Part shown: positions 43,612-53,550 of the stretch, in pieces
Position numbering within the stretch: the stretch's first letter is position 1
Layout: every line of letters begins with the position of its first letter
Assembly (NCBI RefSeq): GCF_028554725.1
Contig: NC_071667.1
Span: 36,351,501 to 36,415,500, forward strand
DNA length: 64,000 bases
Direction: 5' to 3'
Source of the DNA: Zeugodacus cucurbitae
Taxonomy: Eukaryota; Arthropoda; Insecta; Diptera; Tephritidae
Program-made: the position numbers and the translations under genes
Notes under the pieces: model-generated
What the model was told of the DNA's origin: nothing
The model's database searches: none
What the model saw: the letters and a program-made list of their open reading frames with translations, nothing else

Positions 43612-45101
43612 ACACGGGTCAACACAAAATTTGACCATAACTTTAAAGCAGCAAATTTTCATTGTTTAGGTCTTAATTAGACGAAAAAAAATATATGCCA
43701 TGAAAAAGTTTGCTTTTTTATTTAGGACACTGTTTTAACGATATTTTTTAAAATATGTGGTTTTAATTTTTAATTGAAAATGAAATCATTTAAAGAAACA
43801 TTTTAATTAAGTTTTACTACCAAAATAACTTACAAAAAAGTAAAGAGTAACTTAAAAGTGCACACTTTTACTTTTTTTATGTTCATGGGTACTATCTCTT
43901 AATAAACCCCAAATATAGTCTCCCATCATGTTTTCATTGTATTGGCCTTGATAACGTTGTTCGAAGCTCATAATGTCCTGGTGAAAACGTACTCCTTGGG
44001 CTTCTGAATACGCTCCCATGTTGTTTTTGAATTTATCTAAATGAACATGCAGCATATGTACTTTTAATGACATTCTGCAGCCCATGGCCTCAAAATTTTT
44101 TAGCATATTTTCAACTAAGTTTTCGACTTTGCTATTTCCTAAGAAACAACTTCTTTGAAACTGTTCCAACTCGCTTTTTGAATACGATCCAGCAACGTTG
44201 GCAATTTCTGATCGGCGTTGGCAAAATCTGTCTGATTTGCGGACCAACAAAAACCCCGGCTTTAACCTTTGCTTCGGATAACTTCGGGAAAAACTTTTTT
44301 AAGTATTCAAAATCTTCTGAGGTTTGATCCAGTTTTTTAACAAATTGTTTCATCAACCCTAACTTAATGTGCAGTGGCGGCATTAACACTTTTTCTGCTT
44401 CAACAATTGGCTCAAAATTTACGTTTTCTTTTCCGATACAAAGTTCTGTTATTTCAGGCCAAGACCGTTGAGTATAATGCTTAGCATCCGCTCTACTATC
44501 CCATAAGCACAAATAACACGGATACTTTGTATATCCGCTTTGAAGCCCCATAAAAAATCCCACCATTTTCGATTCGATTCGAGCAAAATTACACTTTCAT
44601 AATTTTCTTTAAGATATACCGAGTGAGCGATTGGAAGAGATGGAAATTTCTTTCCGTTATGTAATAAAACAGCTTTTAAGGATCATTTGCGATCTCAAGG
44701 GTCTCAAGGGCAAACAATCCTTTACATTGCATACATTAAATACTAAGGTCACTAACCAATATACCGTTAAAACGCCGTTTTAAATTTTTTTTGAAATGTG
44801 GTTTTAATTTTTAATTGAAAATGAAATCACTTAAAGAAACATTTTAATTAAGTTTTACTATCAAAATAACTTACAAAAAAGTAAAAAATAATTTAAAATT
44901 GCACACTTTTACTTTTTCTTTTATGTTCATTGGTACTATCTCGTAATTAACCCCAAATATAGTATTATTACTATAACTTTTACAAAAGCAAACTTTATAC
45001 GAAAAGAAGGTACTTTCTTGTCGTTTTTGTTCATAATTAATCAAAAAATCATAAAATAAACTTTAGGACAAAGAAACAATTTTTTTTTTGTAGAGTCGTG
45101 T
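43612..45101 (-). mobile_element. Unclassified element, copy 2, nested in the hAT
   Basis: hAT subterminal sequence stops at 43611 and picks up again at 45102 (AATCAAATGATTAATTGCAA). The ends read ACACGGGTCAACACAAAA on the left and, reversed, ACACGACTCTACAAAAAA on the right. About 155 bp at 43766-43920 recurs as a direct repeat at 44806-44966. The gene at 43852-44700 is related to the one at 2113-3711. The target duplication is not clear, so the boundaries carry an error of a few bases. Confidence 0.6.
43852..44700 (-). pseudogene. Unclassified transposon protein, C-terminal two thirds (copy 2)
   Basis: Two overlapping minus-strand frames. The upstream one, including readable text from about 44690, has LHNGKKFPSLPIAHSVYLKE, FFMGLQSGYTKYPCYLCLWD, KVLMPPLHIKLGLMKQFVKK and FPKLSEAKVKAGVFVGPQI. 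After a frameshift the second (44250-43852) has GSYSKSELEQFQRSC, MLKNFEAMGCRMSLKVHMLH, HLDKFKNNMGAYSEAQGVRF, HQDIMSFEQRYQGQYNENMM and GDYIWGLLRDS. Conserved Cys, His and acidic residues suggest an enzyme core, but I cannot assign catalytic residues. The N-terminal third seen in copy 1 is missing. Function unknown. Confidence 0.55.
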
Positions 45102-45551
45102 AATCAAATGATTAATTGCAAGATATAAAAAAATAATTGCAATTAATGTAAAAAAATCGATTAATTCCAATGTTTTCAAATAATACTAAATTGCATAAAG
45201 ACCACCACCAAGCTTCAGCGCCGAATCTTGTATTATAATGCTCTATCACAGAGTCCCAGACATATCCTAAAAGAGAATATTGCCTATATTTGAAGTTAAT
45301 TAGCAAAATGACATTGAATTTTTCAAAATATGTACAGCAATCTTAAGGTAAAAGAATTGCCTCTTGCTTGAAAGACTATGTTTTGCAACTTTGCGTAAAA
45401 ATAAAACCAATAAAATATAGGAGACTATATTCTTATTTCAGACATTCAAATTATGTTGGTATATACACAAAAACAAAAAAGGAAATAAAATTAAAATATC
45501 GTATTAAAAATTCATTTGTCTTAGCATAAATGAAAATATATTCATTGAAGT
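45102..45551. other. hAT 3' noncoding part
   Basis: AT-rich DNA with hAT subterminal motifs at the left (AATCGATTAATTCC near 45157). No gene. Confidence 0.5.
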
Positions 45552-47363
45552 CTAGAAAATTTGTTTTGTTGTCAAACGATTGCGTTTTTCGGTCGCAGTT
45601 GCACCCGCTTTTGAGAAAAGACGCTTAGGTGGTACTGAGGTACCAAGTAGATGACAATACTTTTTTGAAAGTCCGTACAGTTTTGGGTAAACGGGTTTCA
45701 TTTCATCCCAAGCGTCAAAAGTTTTTCGACTTAGTTCTAATATCCGATAATTCAAATAAAAGCTCAATTCATCTTGTGGAGATGCAAAATGTTGTCCTTC
45801 CTCCTTCTTTTGTGCACTGGGGTATTTGAAATGAATTATTTTGAATATCGGGTCGAGCAATGTTGATGCAGCTAGCAAAAAGGAATGTTCGATGAAGCCA
45901 AATCCACGATCAAACTGATTTGACCCGACATCTTTTAGTTTTCCAGCGACTGGCTGTTTAGCTGTTATTCTCACTATTTCTTCCCGACCACAGTGAACTA
46001 ATGGAATCACTTGACTTAACTTTGCACGTTGTTCACCACTTAGTTGTACAGTCATTGCCTCTAATGGTCTCAATATACTGAATATTTCCATGATATCATC
46101 TTTTTCATGGTAGTAGGTCGAATTTCAACGTGTTTTCACATCCAAAATTGGCTTTAGCATTTTGCCTTCAGCTACTCCTGCAGCAGCTTGCATATTTGGA
46201 AGATCATCATTAGCTTTAACACTTCTTTTTAGCCACTATGTCTATTTCTTTGCATTTTACAACTACTGCATTTACTTCAGGATTGTTCAGTGAGTTTTCA
46301 CATACCAAATTCACACCCTCAAAACAAGGAATATGGCGTTTTTTGCCAAATGAATCATGTACTGCTTTTACGATGTTTGTACCATTGTCGGTCACTACAG
46401 CCATTCCTTGTTTTTCGTCAATGGAAAAATCTTTCAAAGCAGCAATGAAAACTTCGGAAATATGTGATACAGTATGTGCTTCCGATAATTTATAAACACC
46501 ATTTGTTCCATTAAATTGCTCCGTCCCATTTACACCATGAATGGTCACACCAAGCATGCTATTCATTTCTACATCTGTCCAGATATCTGTCGTTAAACTC
46601 AAATATGAAAAAAATTTTAGCATCGCTACACATATTTCTTTTTCTTCATTGTACATTTTTTCAATGTGAGCCTTGATGGTATTTCTTGTTGAGACTTTGT
46701 AAAGAGGAAAATGTTGCTTCACGAAACTTAAGAAGCCTTTACCTTTTAAAAAATAAATGAAAAAAAGCGTCATTAATTATCAATTTGTTTTGTATTGTAT
46801 TTTAATATACCTTCAACAAAGTCAAAAGGTAGATTATCCTTGATAACGACTTCCACTATTCCATGCTGTAGCTTTTGGTTCTTTGAGCCATCAAGCGAAA
46901 AGTTATCAATATTTTGGAAGACTTTAGAAATGAGGGGTTGAGGATTTTTACAGCTACAGCTGGGTAGCTCTCTCATGCTGCTTTCATTCGGTTTCTTGCT
47001 GCTAAAGCTTGGTCCCTCACTCAAAGGGCTTTCATTAATTGGTTTGCTGCTGCAATTCGGAATTTCAATCATGGTGTCAGTGTCATCATCACATCAGGGA
47101 AACATTGTCTTTACTCCTAGATTGCAGAGTCTAATTTGTACACATATATTTATATATAACTAGTAGAAATTTAAAATGTAATACCGATTGCTCCAACTTT
47201 CCACCAATTTGCAGACTACAGTTGCATGCTTTAATTTTAAATGCTGCAACATATTTGATGTGTTATTAGAAAATTTAAAATTCTTGCAGCAAAGTTGACA
47301 TTTAACGTAGTTATTGCTTATTTTATTAAAAAATTTCCACACTTCGCTTTTAACTGGCGCCAT
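45552..47363 (-). pseudogene. hAT transposase with BED zinc finger and a 68-bp intron
   Basis: Starts at the Met at 47363: a BED finger with CQLCCKNF and QHLKLKH (C-x2-C, H-x4-H). A serine-rich linker comes next (47072-46773). A likely intron lies at 46743-46810, GT..AG, and splicing joins FVE to GKGFLSFVKQHFPLY in phase. The middle part has LSLTTDIWTDVEMNSMLGVT (transposase RNase H-like fold, first acid) and VVTDNGTNIVKAV (second acid region). The frame 46091-45552 gives the C-terminal dimerisation part: FDAWDEMKPVYPKLYGLSKK and SVPPKRLFSKAGATATEKRN. Residues between 46216 and 46091 are poorly preserved, so a piece is missing. Probably inactive. Confidence 0.85.
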
Positions 47364-47697
47364 TGCTCTTCAAACAACTGAACGTAAAATGCGTTTGACT
47401 TAACTGTAAATGCAGTGTTACCAGACATTCATTTCTTGATATTAAACTACGTTGACATATTAGAATTCAACTATGTTTTCACCGTTTCCAGTCATAAATG
47501 ACTGATGCAACCAATTTCGACCCTTGTACGCTAACTTAGATGAATATAAAATGTATTAAATTTCAAAATGCTGTTTGAGATGCTATTACTCGAGTAATAG
47601 TCGAGTAATTAGTAAAGGTCTTTCGATGCAATTAAATCGTAAATTGAATGAAAATAATCGATTAATTTAATCAAATGATTAATCGTTGCCATCTCTA

Positions 47698-48297
47698 ACC
47701 GTGAATATAAACACAAGTGATGGCTTAGTTAATGGGGCAACTGGACAACTGATGCAAACAGACTTTCATTGTAATTTCCCATTAATTATTTGGATTAAAT
47801 TCTTGGAACCTTCTGTTGGTTTGATAGCACGATCAAAAAAAAAAGCCTCATCATATAGAAAGTTCTTGGACCCCAATTGAAAAAGTTATTAGATCCTTTC
47901 AATATAAAAGAAATCAGCAAATTTTAATTGAAATAAATCAATTTCCACTTGTGCCAGCTGAAGGAATAACTATTCACAAAAGTCAGGGCGCCACATATAA
48001 TAAAATTGTAGATCATACTCGACCCAGAATGCCTAGAGCTTCGATATATGTATGTTACTTGCAGTCGAGCTACTACGGCAGTAGGTCTCTTCATTGTTGG
48101 AAATTTTATTCCTCCTAATAAATTTTCTGAATCGGATGAAGTAATGGGAAATGATAGGGAAGTGATGGAATTGGGCAAATTCAATTTTATGCTTCTCGGG
48201 CATCAGCACTTACAATTTTATTTCATAATGTTCAGAGTCTCCATGCTCACATTAATGATATCAAAGGAGACGACCTGATACTAACTCCGGATATTTT
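47698..48297 (+). pseudogene. Helentron C helicase C-terminus and endonuclease start
   Basis: Picks up after the hAT with VNINTSDGLVNGATGQLMQT, FLEPSVGLIARSK, GITIHKSQGATY and YVTCSRATTAVGLFIVGNFI (motif VI). The endonuclease begins in a shifted frame with FHNVQSLHAHINDIKGDD, as in Helentron A, and stops at 48297 where R copy 7 starts. Insertions aside, its identity to Helentron A is high. Confidence 0.88.
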
Positions 48298-49338
48298 TTC
48301 CTCTTTTTATACTCTCGCAACATGTTGCACAGAGTGTTATAGTTTTGTTCACATAACGGTTGTTTGTGTTACCAAGAAATAAAAGAGTTAGATATGGGGT
48401 TATATATATATATAAATAATCAGGATGACGAGTGGAGTTGAAATCCGGATGTCTGTCCGTCCGTCTGTCCGTGCAAGCGATAACTTGAGTGAAAATTAAG
48501 ATATCTTAATAAAACTTGGAATACATATTCCTTGGAACCCTGAGGAGGTTGCTTTCGAAGATGGGCAAAATCGGTACACTGCCGGTACACTGCCACGCCC
48601 ACGAAATGGCGAAAACCGAAAACCTATACAGTGTCATAACTAAGCCATAAATAAAGTTATGAAAGTAAAATTTGGAACATAGGATCGCATTAGGGAGGAG
48701 CACATTTGGATGTAATATTTTTGGAAAAGTGGGCGTGACCCGTCCCCCAAATAGGTTTTTTGTATATATCTTGCAAGCCAATAAAGCTATATAAACCAAA
48801 CTTTCTGCAGTCGTTTCTTCTAGCCGGTTCCTTATGAAAGAAATCGGATAATAACCACGCCCACCACCCATACTAAGGTTATGTTGAAAATTACTAAAAG
48901 TACGTTAACTCACTAACGAGAAACGTCAGAAACACTAAATTTTACATAAGAAATGGCAGCAGTAAGCTGCAGTGAGATTTTTTTACAAAATGGAAAATGG
49001 GCGTGGGGCATTTGAGCTGTGACATCACTTGTGGAAAAATTGTCAAAATCGGACCATGACTTTTCAAGGCCCCTGATATCGAACATGAAAAATTTAGTGC
49101 CAAAGGGTATTTTTCACCGAAAATATAGGTAAATCCCTTAGATATTTTAATGTAATTCATTCCCTCAGAATTTTTTTCTTATAAAAGTTTCTGTCTGAAC
49201 CAGAAATGGTTAAAATCGGATCATAGGTTCCTTCAGATCCCATATACCTATTTATAAGTTATATTAAATTAAGTGAGCGTATAGTCTTCGATATATTCTA
49301 TCTTGGTGGTGAAAACGAGTGAAATCGGTTTAGGATGT
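48298..49338 (-). repeat. R repeat, copy 7 (reverse orientation)
   Basis: Begins with TTTTATACTCTCGCAACATG, with ACAGAGTGTTATAGTTTTGTT next. It holds the conserved blocks to about 49010, then changes to a variant region with GAAAAATTTAGTGCCAAAGG. The part near 48580-48600 has a short internal duplication (CGGTACACTGC twice). Confidence 0.75.
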
Positions 49339-49339
49339 G

Positions 49340-51665
49340 TATGATGTGTATGTTATTGGCGTTCAACCGTTTAGCCGGTTATAGCCGAATCGATGAGAGC
49401 GCGCCACTCTTCTCTTTCCTTCGCAATTCGGGGCCAGTTGGAGATTCCAAGTGTAACCAGGTCGACAAAACCAGCAGAACAAACGGCGCGGTTGTTGCTT
49501 CCGATGATATCAATATCATCGACGTACGCCAGGAGCTGTACACTCTTCTCTATTTAGCTCCGCAGGTCGTATTATTTTTTCCAACATCAAGTTAAAGAAG
49601 TCGCACGATAGTGAGTCACCTTGTTTGAAACCTCGTTTGGTATCGAACGGCTCGGAGAGGTCCTTCCCAATCATGACGGAGCTTTTGGTGTTGCTCAACG
49701 TCAACTTACACAGCCGTATTAGTTTTGCGGGGATACCAAATTCAGACATCGCGGCATAAAGGCAGCTTCTTTCCGTGCTGTCAAAAGTAGCTTTAAAATC
49801 GACAAAAAGGTGGTGTGTGTCGATCATATTTTCACGGGTCTTCTCCAAGATTTGGCGCATGGTGAATATCTGGTCCATGGAGGATTTTCCAGGTCTAAAG
49901 CCACACTGATAAGGTCCAATCAGTTTGTTGACGGTGGGCTTAAGTCTTTCTCACAGTACACTCGATAGAACCTTATAGGCGATATTTAGGAGGCTTATCC
50001 CACGGTAATTGGCACAGTTTGTGGGATTTCCCTTTTTATGGATTGGGCAGAGCACACTGAGATTCCAATCGTCAGGCATGCTTTCTTCCGACCATATTTT
50101 GCAAAGAAGCTGATGCATGCACCTTATCAGTTCTTCACCGCCGTATTTAAATAGCTCAGCCGGTAATCTATTGGCCCCCGCCGCTTTGTTGTTCTTCAGT
50201 CGGGTGATTGCTATTCGAATTTCTTCATGGTCGGGTAATGGAACATCTGTTCCATCGTCATCGTTTGAGGAATCGGGTTCGCCATCTCCTGGTGTTGTAC
50301 TTTTACAGCTATTCAACAGGTCGGAGCAGTGTTCCCTCCATAATCCCAGTATTCCCTGGACATCGGTTACCAGATTACCACCTTGGTCTCTACATGAGGA
50401 TGCTCCGGTCTTGAAACCTTCGTTAAGTCGCTTAATTTTTTCGTAAAATTTTCTAGCATTACCTCTGTCTGCCAGCTTCTCAAGCTCTTCGTACTCACGC
50501 ATTTCGGCCTCTTTCTTTTTTTGTCTGCAGATGCGTCTCGCTTCCCTCTTCAGCTCTCGGTATCTATCCCATCCCGCACGTGTTGTGGTTGTTTGCAACG
50601 TTGCGAGGTAGGCAGTCTGTTTTCTCTCCGCTGCGAGACGGCATTCCTCATCGTACCAGCTTGTTTTCTGTCGTCGCCGACATCCAATTGTTTTGGCTGC
50701 AGCGGTACGCAGTGAGTTTGAGATGCATAGTTCCCTTATACCGAGATGCTGATGAGTGCTCTCAGAGAGCAGGAGTGCAAGTCGAGTAGAGTATTTCGTG
50801 GCTGTCTGTTGCGATTGCAGCTTTTCGACGTCGACGGGTGCGTATCTTCATTGGAACCAGATAATGGTCCGAGTCTATATTTGGTCCTCAGAGCGTACGC
50901 ACGTTAAAACACTGGAGACATGTCTTCCGTCTACCACAACGTGATCGATTTGGTTACGCGTGTTTCGATCAGGAGACAGCCAAGTAGCTTGGTGTATTTT
51001 CTAATGCTGAAATCTGCCCCAGCGAAGTCGATCAGCCTCAGGTCGTTTGGCGATGTTTTGTCATGGAGGCTGAATTTTCCGACTGTTGTTTCATCGCCAA
51101 GCACGATTTTAACATCGTGGCGGGGGCAGCGCTCATAGGTGCGTTCTAGGCGCTCATAGAAAGCATCTTTGGTCACATCGTCCTTCTCTTCCGTTGGGGC
51201 GTGGGCTCAAATATGCGATATGTTGAAGAACCTCGCTTTTATGCGGATTGTGGCTAGACGTTCATCAACCGGGGTGAATGCCAGGACTCCACCACAAATC
51301 CAACACCAAATTTGCGCTTCTTTATATAGCCGCTGTAGTAGATGTCACAAGGACCCACCTTCTTCCGTCCTTGTCCCGTCCATCGCACTTCTTGGATGGC
51401 GGTGATGTCAACCTTTAGTCGTATGAGGACATCAACCAGCTGGGCAGAGGCACCTTCCCAATTAAGGGTCCGGACATTCCAGGTGCATGCCCTTAAATCA
51501 ATATTCTTAAAACGTTTGCAGGGGTCGTCATCAAAAGGGGGGTGTCTCATCCGAGGCTTTCGATTTCTCATTGGTACTTCGTTTTTATGTGGTGGGTCCC
51601 AAACCCTACGCACAACCGCAGGAGCGGGTTCGCCTTCTCACTTTAGCTCGCCTTCAAGCGGATGG
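49340..51665 (-). pseudogene. RTE-clade LINE, copy 5
   Basis: Minus-strand RTE copy covering most of the element. 51613-51254 has LRACTWNVRTLNWEGASAQL and ITAIQEVRWTGQGRKKVG (endonuclease start, with a segment missing from copy 4). 51176-50931 holds TKDAFYERLERTYERCPRHD and TSPNDLRLIDFAGA, with a deletion after VLGDE. 50598-49951 is the linker and start of the reverse transcriptase. 49878-49516 has HHLFVDFKATFDSTE and RGFKQGDSLS. A deletion removes the region after the YADD (DDIDIIGS is still readable at about 49520-49490). The 3' end near 49357 reads TAACCGGCTAAACGGTTG on the minus strand. Confidence 0.9.
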
Positions 51666-51744
51666 TTATTAGCTACCCAGAGGATACTTGGTCTAAAACC
51701 GGTAGTCGTGAGCTGCTTGAATCATTTGGAGAAGAATCGTTTTT

Positions 51745-51968
51745 GGCCACTCCCAAGTGAATGACAATCAAAAACTTTCCTCACTTACATGAATTTCTAC
51801 ACATGATCCCATCCTCCTTTTATATATATCATGATTTTCGTTATTCTATTGAATTTTATACCGAATATATTGGTCGTATTGTGTTATCTTTATAAAATTA
51901 CATCAATAAATTGCGAGAGTATAAAATGTTTGGTTGCACCCGAACTTACCCTTTCCTTACTTGTTTTT
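51745..51968 (-). repeat. R repeat, copy 8 (head, reverse orientation)
   Basis: Ends with ATTGCGAGAGTATAAAATG, the hairpin, and TACCCTTTCCTTACTTGTTT, the inverse of the R head. The part further left is less certain. Confidence 0.65.
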
Positions 51969-52247
51969 AAATGAATTTCACTAACCTGCGACTGACTTCT
52001 GTACTTCCTCTGGCAAGCGGTGCATTGTTTCTTGCAGATGGGGTGGCCGACGAGACGAATCGAGTGTGGTTCGGTCCGGGAAATGCCGCTGAGACGAATC
52101 GAGTCTCAGGCGGTCATTGCCATGCCGTCAATCTGCATAGAAGTTACCACATTCCGAGGTCGACGAGACGACTTGAGTCTAACTCGATCCTGGGTAGATG
52201 GTAAATGTGAGAGGCGTCGGTAGTCAGTGCACTTTATTGTGCCGATA
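51969..52247. other. GC-richer spacer, unassigned
   Basis: Contains GACGAGACGAATCGAGT twice (near 52048 and 52090), a small repeat. No gene recognised on either strand. It could be part of the adjacent BEL/Pao element. Confidence 0.4.
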
Positions 52248-53550
52248 TTATACGACGCCGGATATTATATATCCTAGCGTCGTATTTTGGGCGACGGGTT
52301 GTCCCACGGCCGCTGGTTGTAATCCTGGCAGTATGAGCCGGGAGTAAACGTCCGCTCCCAAACTTGGACGTTCTGTTGGGGATGTTTCCATTTCTTTCGC
52401 TTGTGAAGTTCCTTTAAGTATTTGGTCTTCAATCTCTGACAAAAGTGCTGACTTAGGGCCTTTAATTTTTCCATCGGTTCCAGCGGGTTCTCAGTGATTT
52501 CTGGTTCTGCCGTTGCTAGTAGGGGAGCACCGACCAGGAAATTACTTGGTGTTAATGGAGTAGGGTCGTTGATGTCATCCGTCATAGAACTTATAGGCGA
52601 AGAGTTCAGACAGGCTTCTATTCGAGCTAACAGCGTAGAAAGTTCCTCGAATGTGTACTTCATAGAACCTGACAATTTTTTGAAGTGAATTTTAAATATT
52701 TTCACTTCAGCCTCCCACAAGTCCCCCATATGAGGAGCACCTGCAGGAATGAAATGCCATTTTAGGTGGGGTAAATTGCTGGTGTTAGCTATCGCGTCAG
52801 CGCATGTCTTCAAGAAGGCTTTGAAATCTTTCTTAATTTCTTTCGATGCTCCAACAAAATTAGTGCCATTATCCGAATAAATGTGATTTGGACAGCTTCG
52901 ACGTAATACGAATTTTGTGAGAGCACTCATGAATGCAGCTGTAGATAAATTACTAGTGGCTTGAAGATGGATAGTCCTTGTTGAAAAGCAAACAAAAATG
53001 CATACATATCCCTTTGTTATCAGGCAAACTCAGCCTGTATAGTTTTTGATGTCGATTGGACCAGTGAAATCTACTCCGGTCGACTCATAGGGCCTTGCAA
53101 GATTTGTTCGTGGCGAGGAAAGTGATGCCATAACTTGTGTTTTTTTATATAAAACGCAGATATTACAATTATGTATCACTGTGCGAATTAGGTTCCTTGC
53201 CTTTAGAATCCAAGATTGCATACGTAAAAGCCGCAGGACTAGTTGATTACCTCCGTGAAGTGAAGTAATATGAATAAATTTGACCAATAATTTTGAAAAT
53301 CGACAGTTGTGTTGTAGTATAATTGGGTGCTGCTCATCGAAGCTGAGGGAGGGAGCGTTGGTTAAGCGTCCTCCTACTCTTATGACTCCGTTATCATAAA
53401 CAAAGGGATTTAATGATAGAAGCGAAGATTTATTATTGATAGGTACATTTTTGGTTAAATCTGAGTACTCAGAAGAAAAATTTGCCTTCGGAGTTAACTG
53501 AATAAGTCTGTGTTTAACAAAAGTACTGGTAGTTGACCACCGTTTGACGA
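52248..53550 (-). pseudogene. BEL/Pao integrase fused to a protease tail
   Basis: On the minus strand: VRVGGRLTNAPSLSFDEQHP-like text (frame 53794-53030), then the integrase zinc-binding segment (HGGNQLVLRLLRMQSWILKA, CNICVLYKK), core start VDFTGPIDIKN, and the second frame 52930-52274 with FVLRRSCPNHIYSDNGTNFV, HLKWHFIPAGAPHMGDLWEA and ARIEACLNSSPISSMTDDIN. The core acids are D in VDFTGPI, D in YSDNGTNF and E in DLWEAEV. Near 52375 the integrase tail gives way to SLGADVYSRLILPGLQPAAV and AQNTTLGYIISGVV, which belongs at the end of a BEL/Pao protease. Order is thus integrase then protease, the reverse of the normal gene. Confidence 0.8.

Larger units (their letters stand above)
43577..47697 (-). 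mobile_element. hAT element, 4.1 kb, with 8-bp target duplication
   Basis: Termini are TAAGGATGGCAA (43577-43588) and, on the other strand, TAGAGATGGCAA (47697-47686), 10 of 12 matching. The target duplication ACCGTGAA is exact (43569-43576 and 47698-47705) and has the 8-bp length of hAT elements. The element lies in Helentron C's helicase gene. AATCGATTAA and AATCAAATGATTAA motifs near both ends look like subterminal binding sites. The transposase is on the minus strand (45552-47363). The left part is broken by another element at 43612-45101. Confidence 0.9.
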
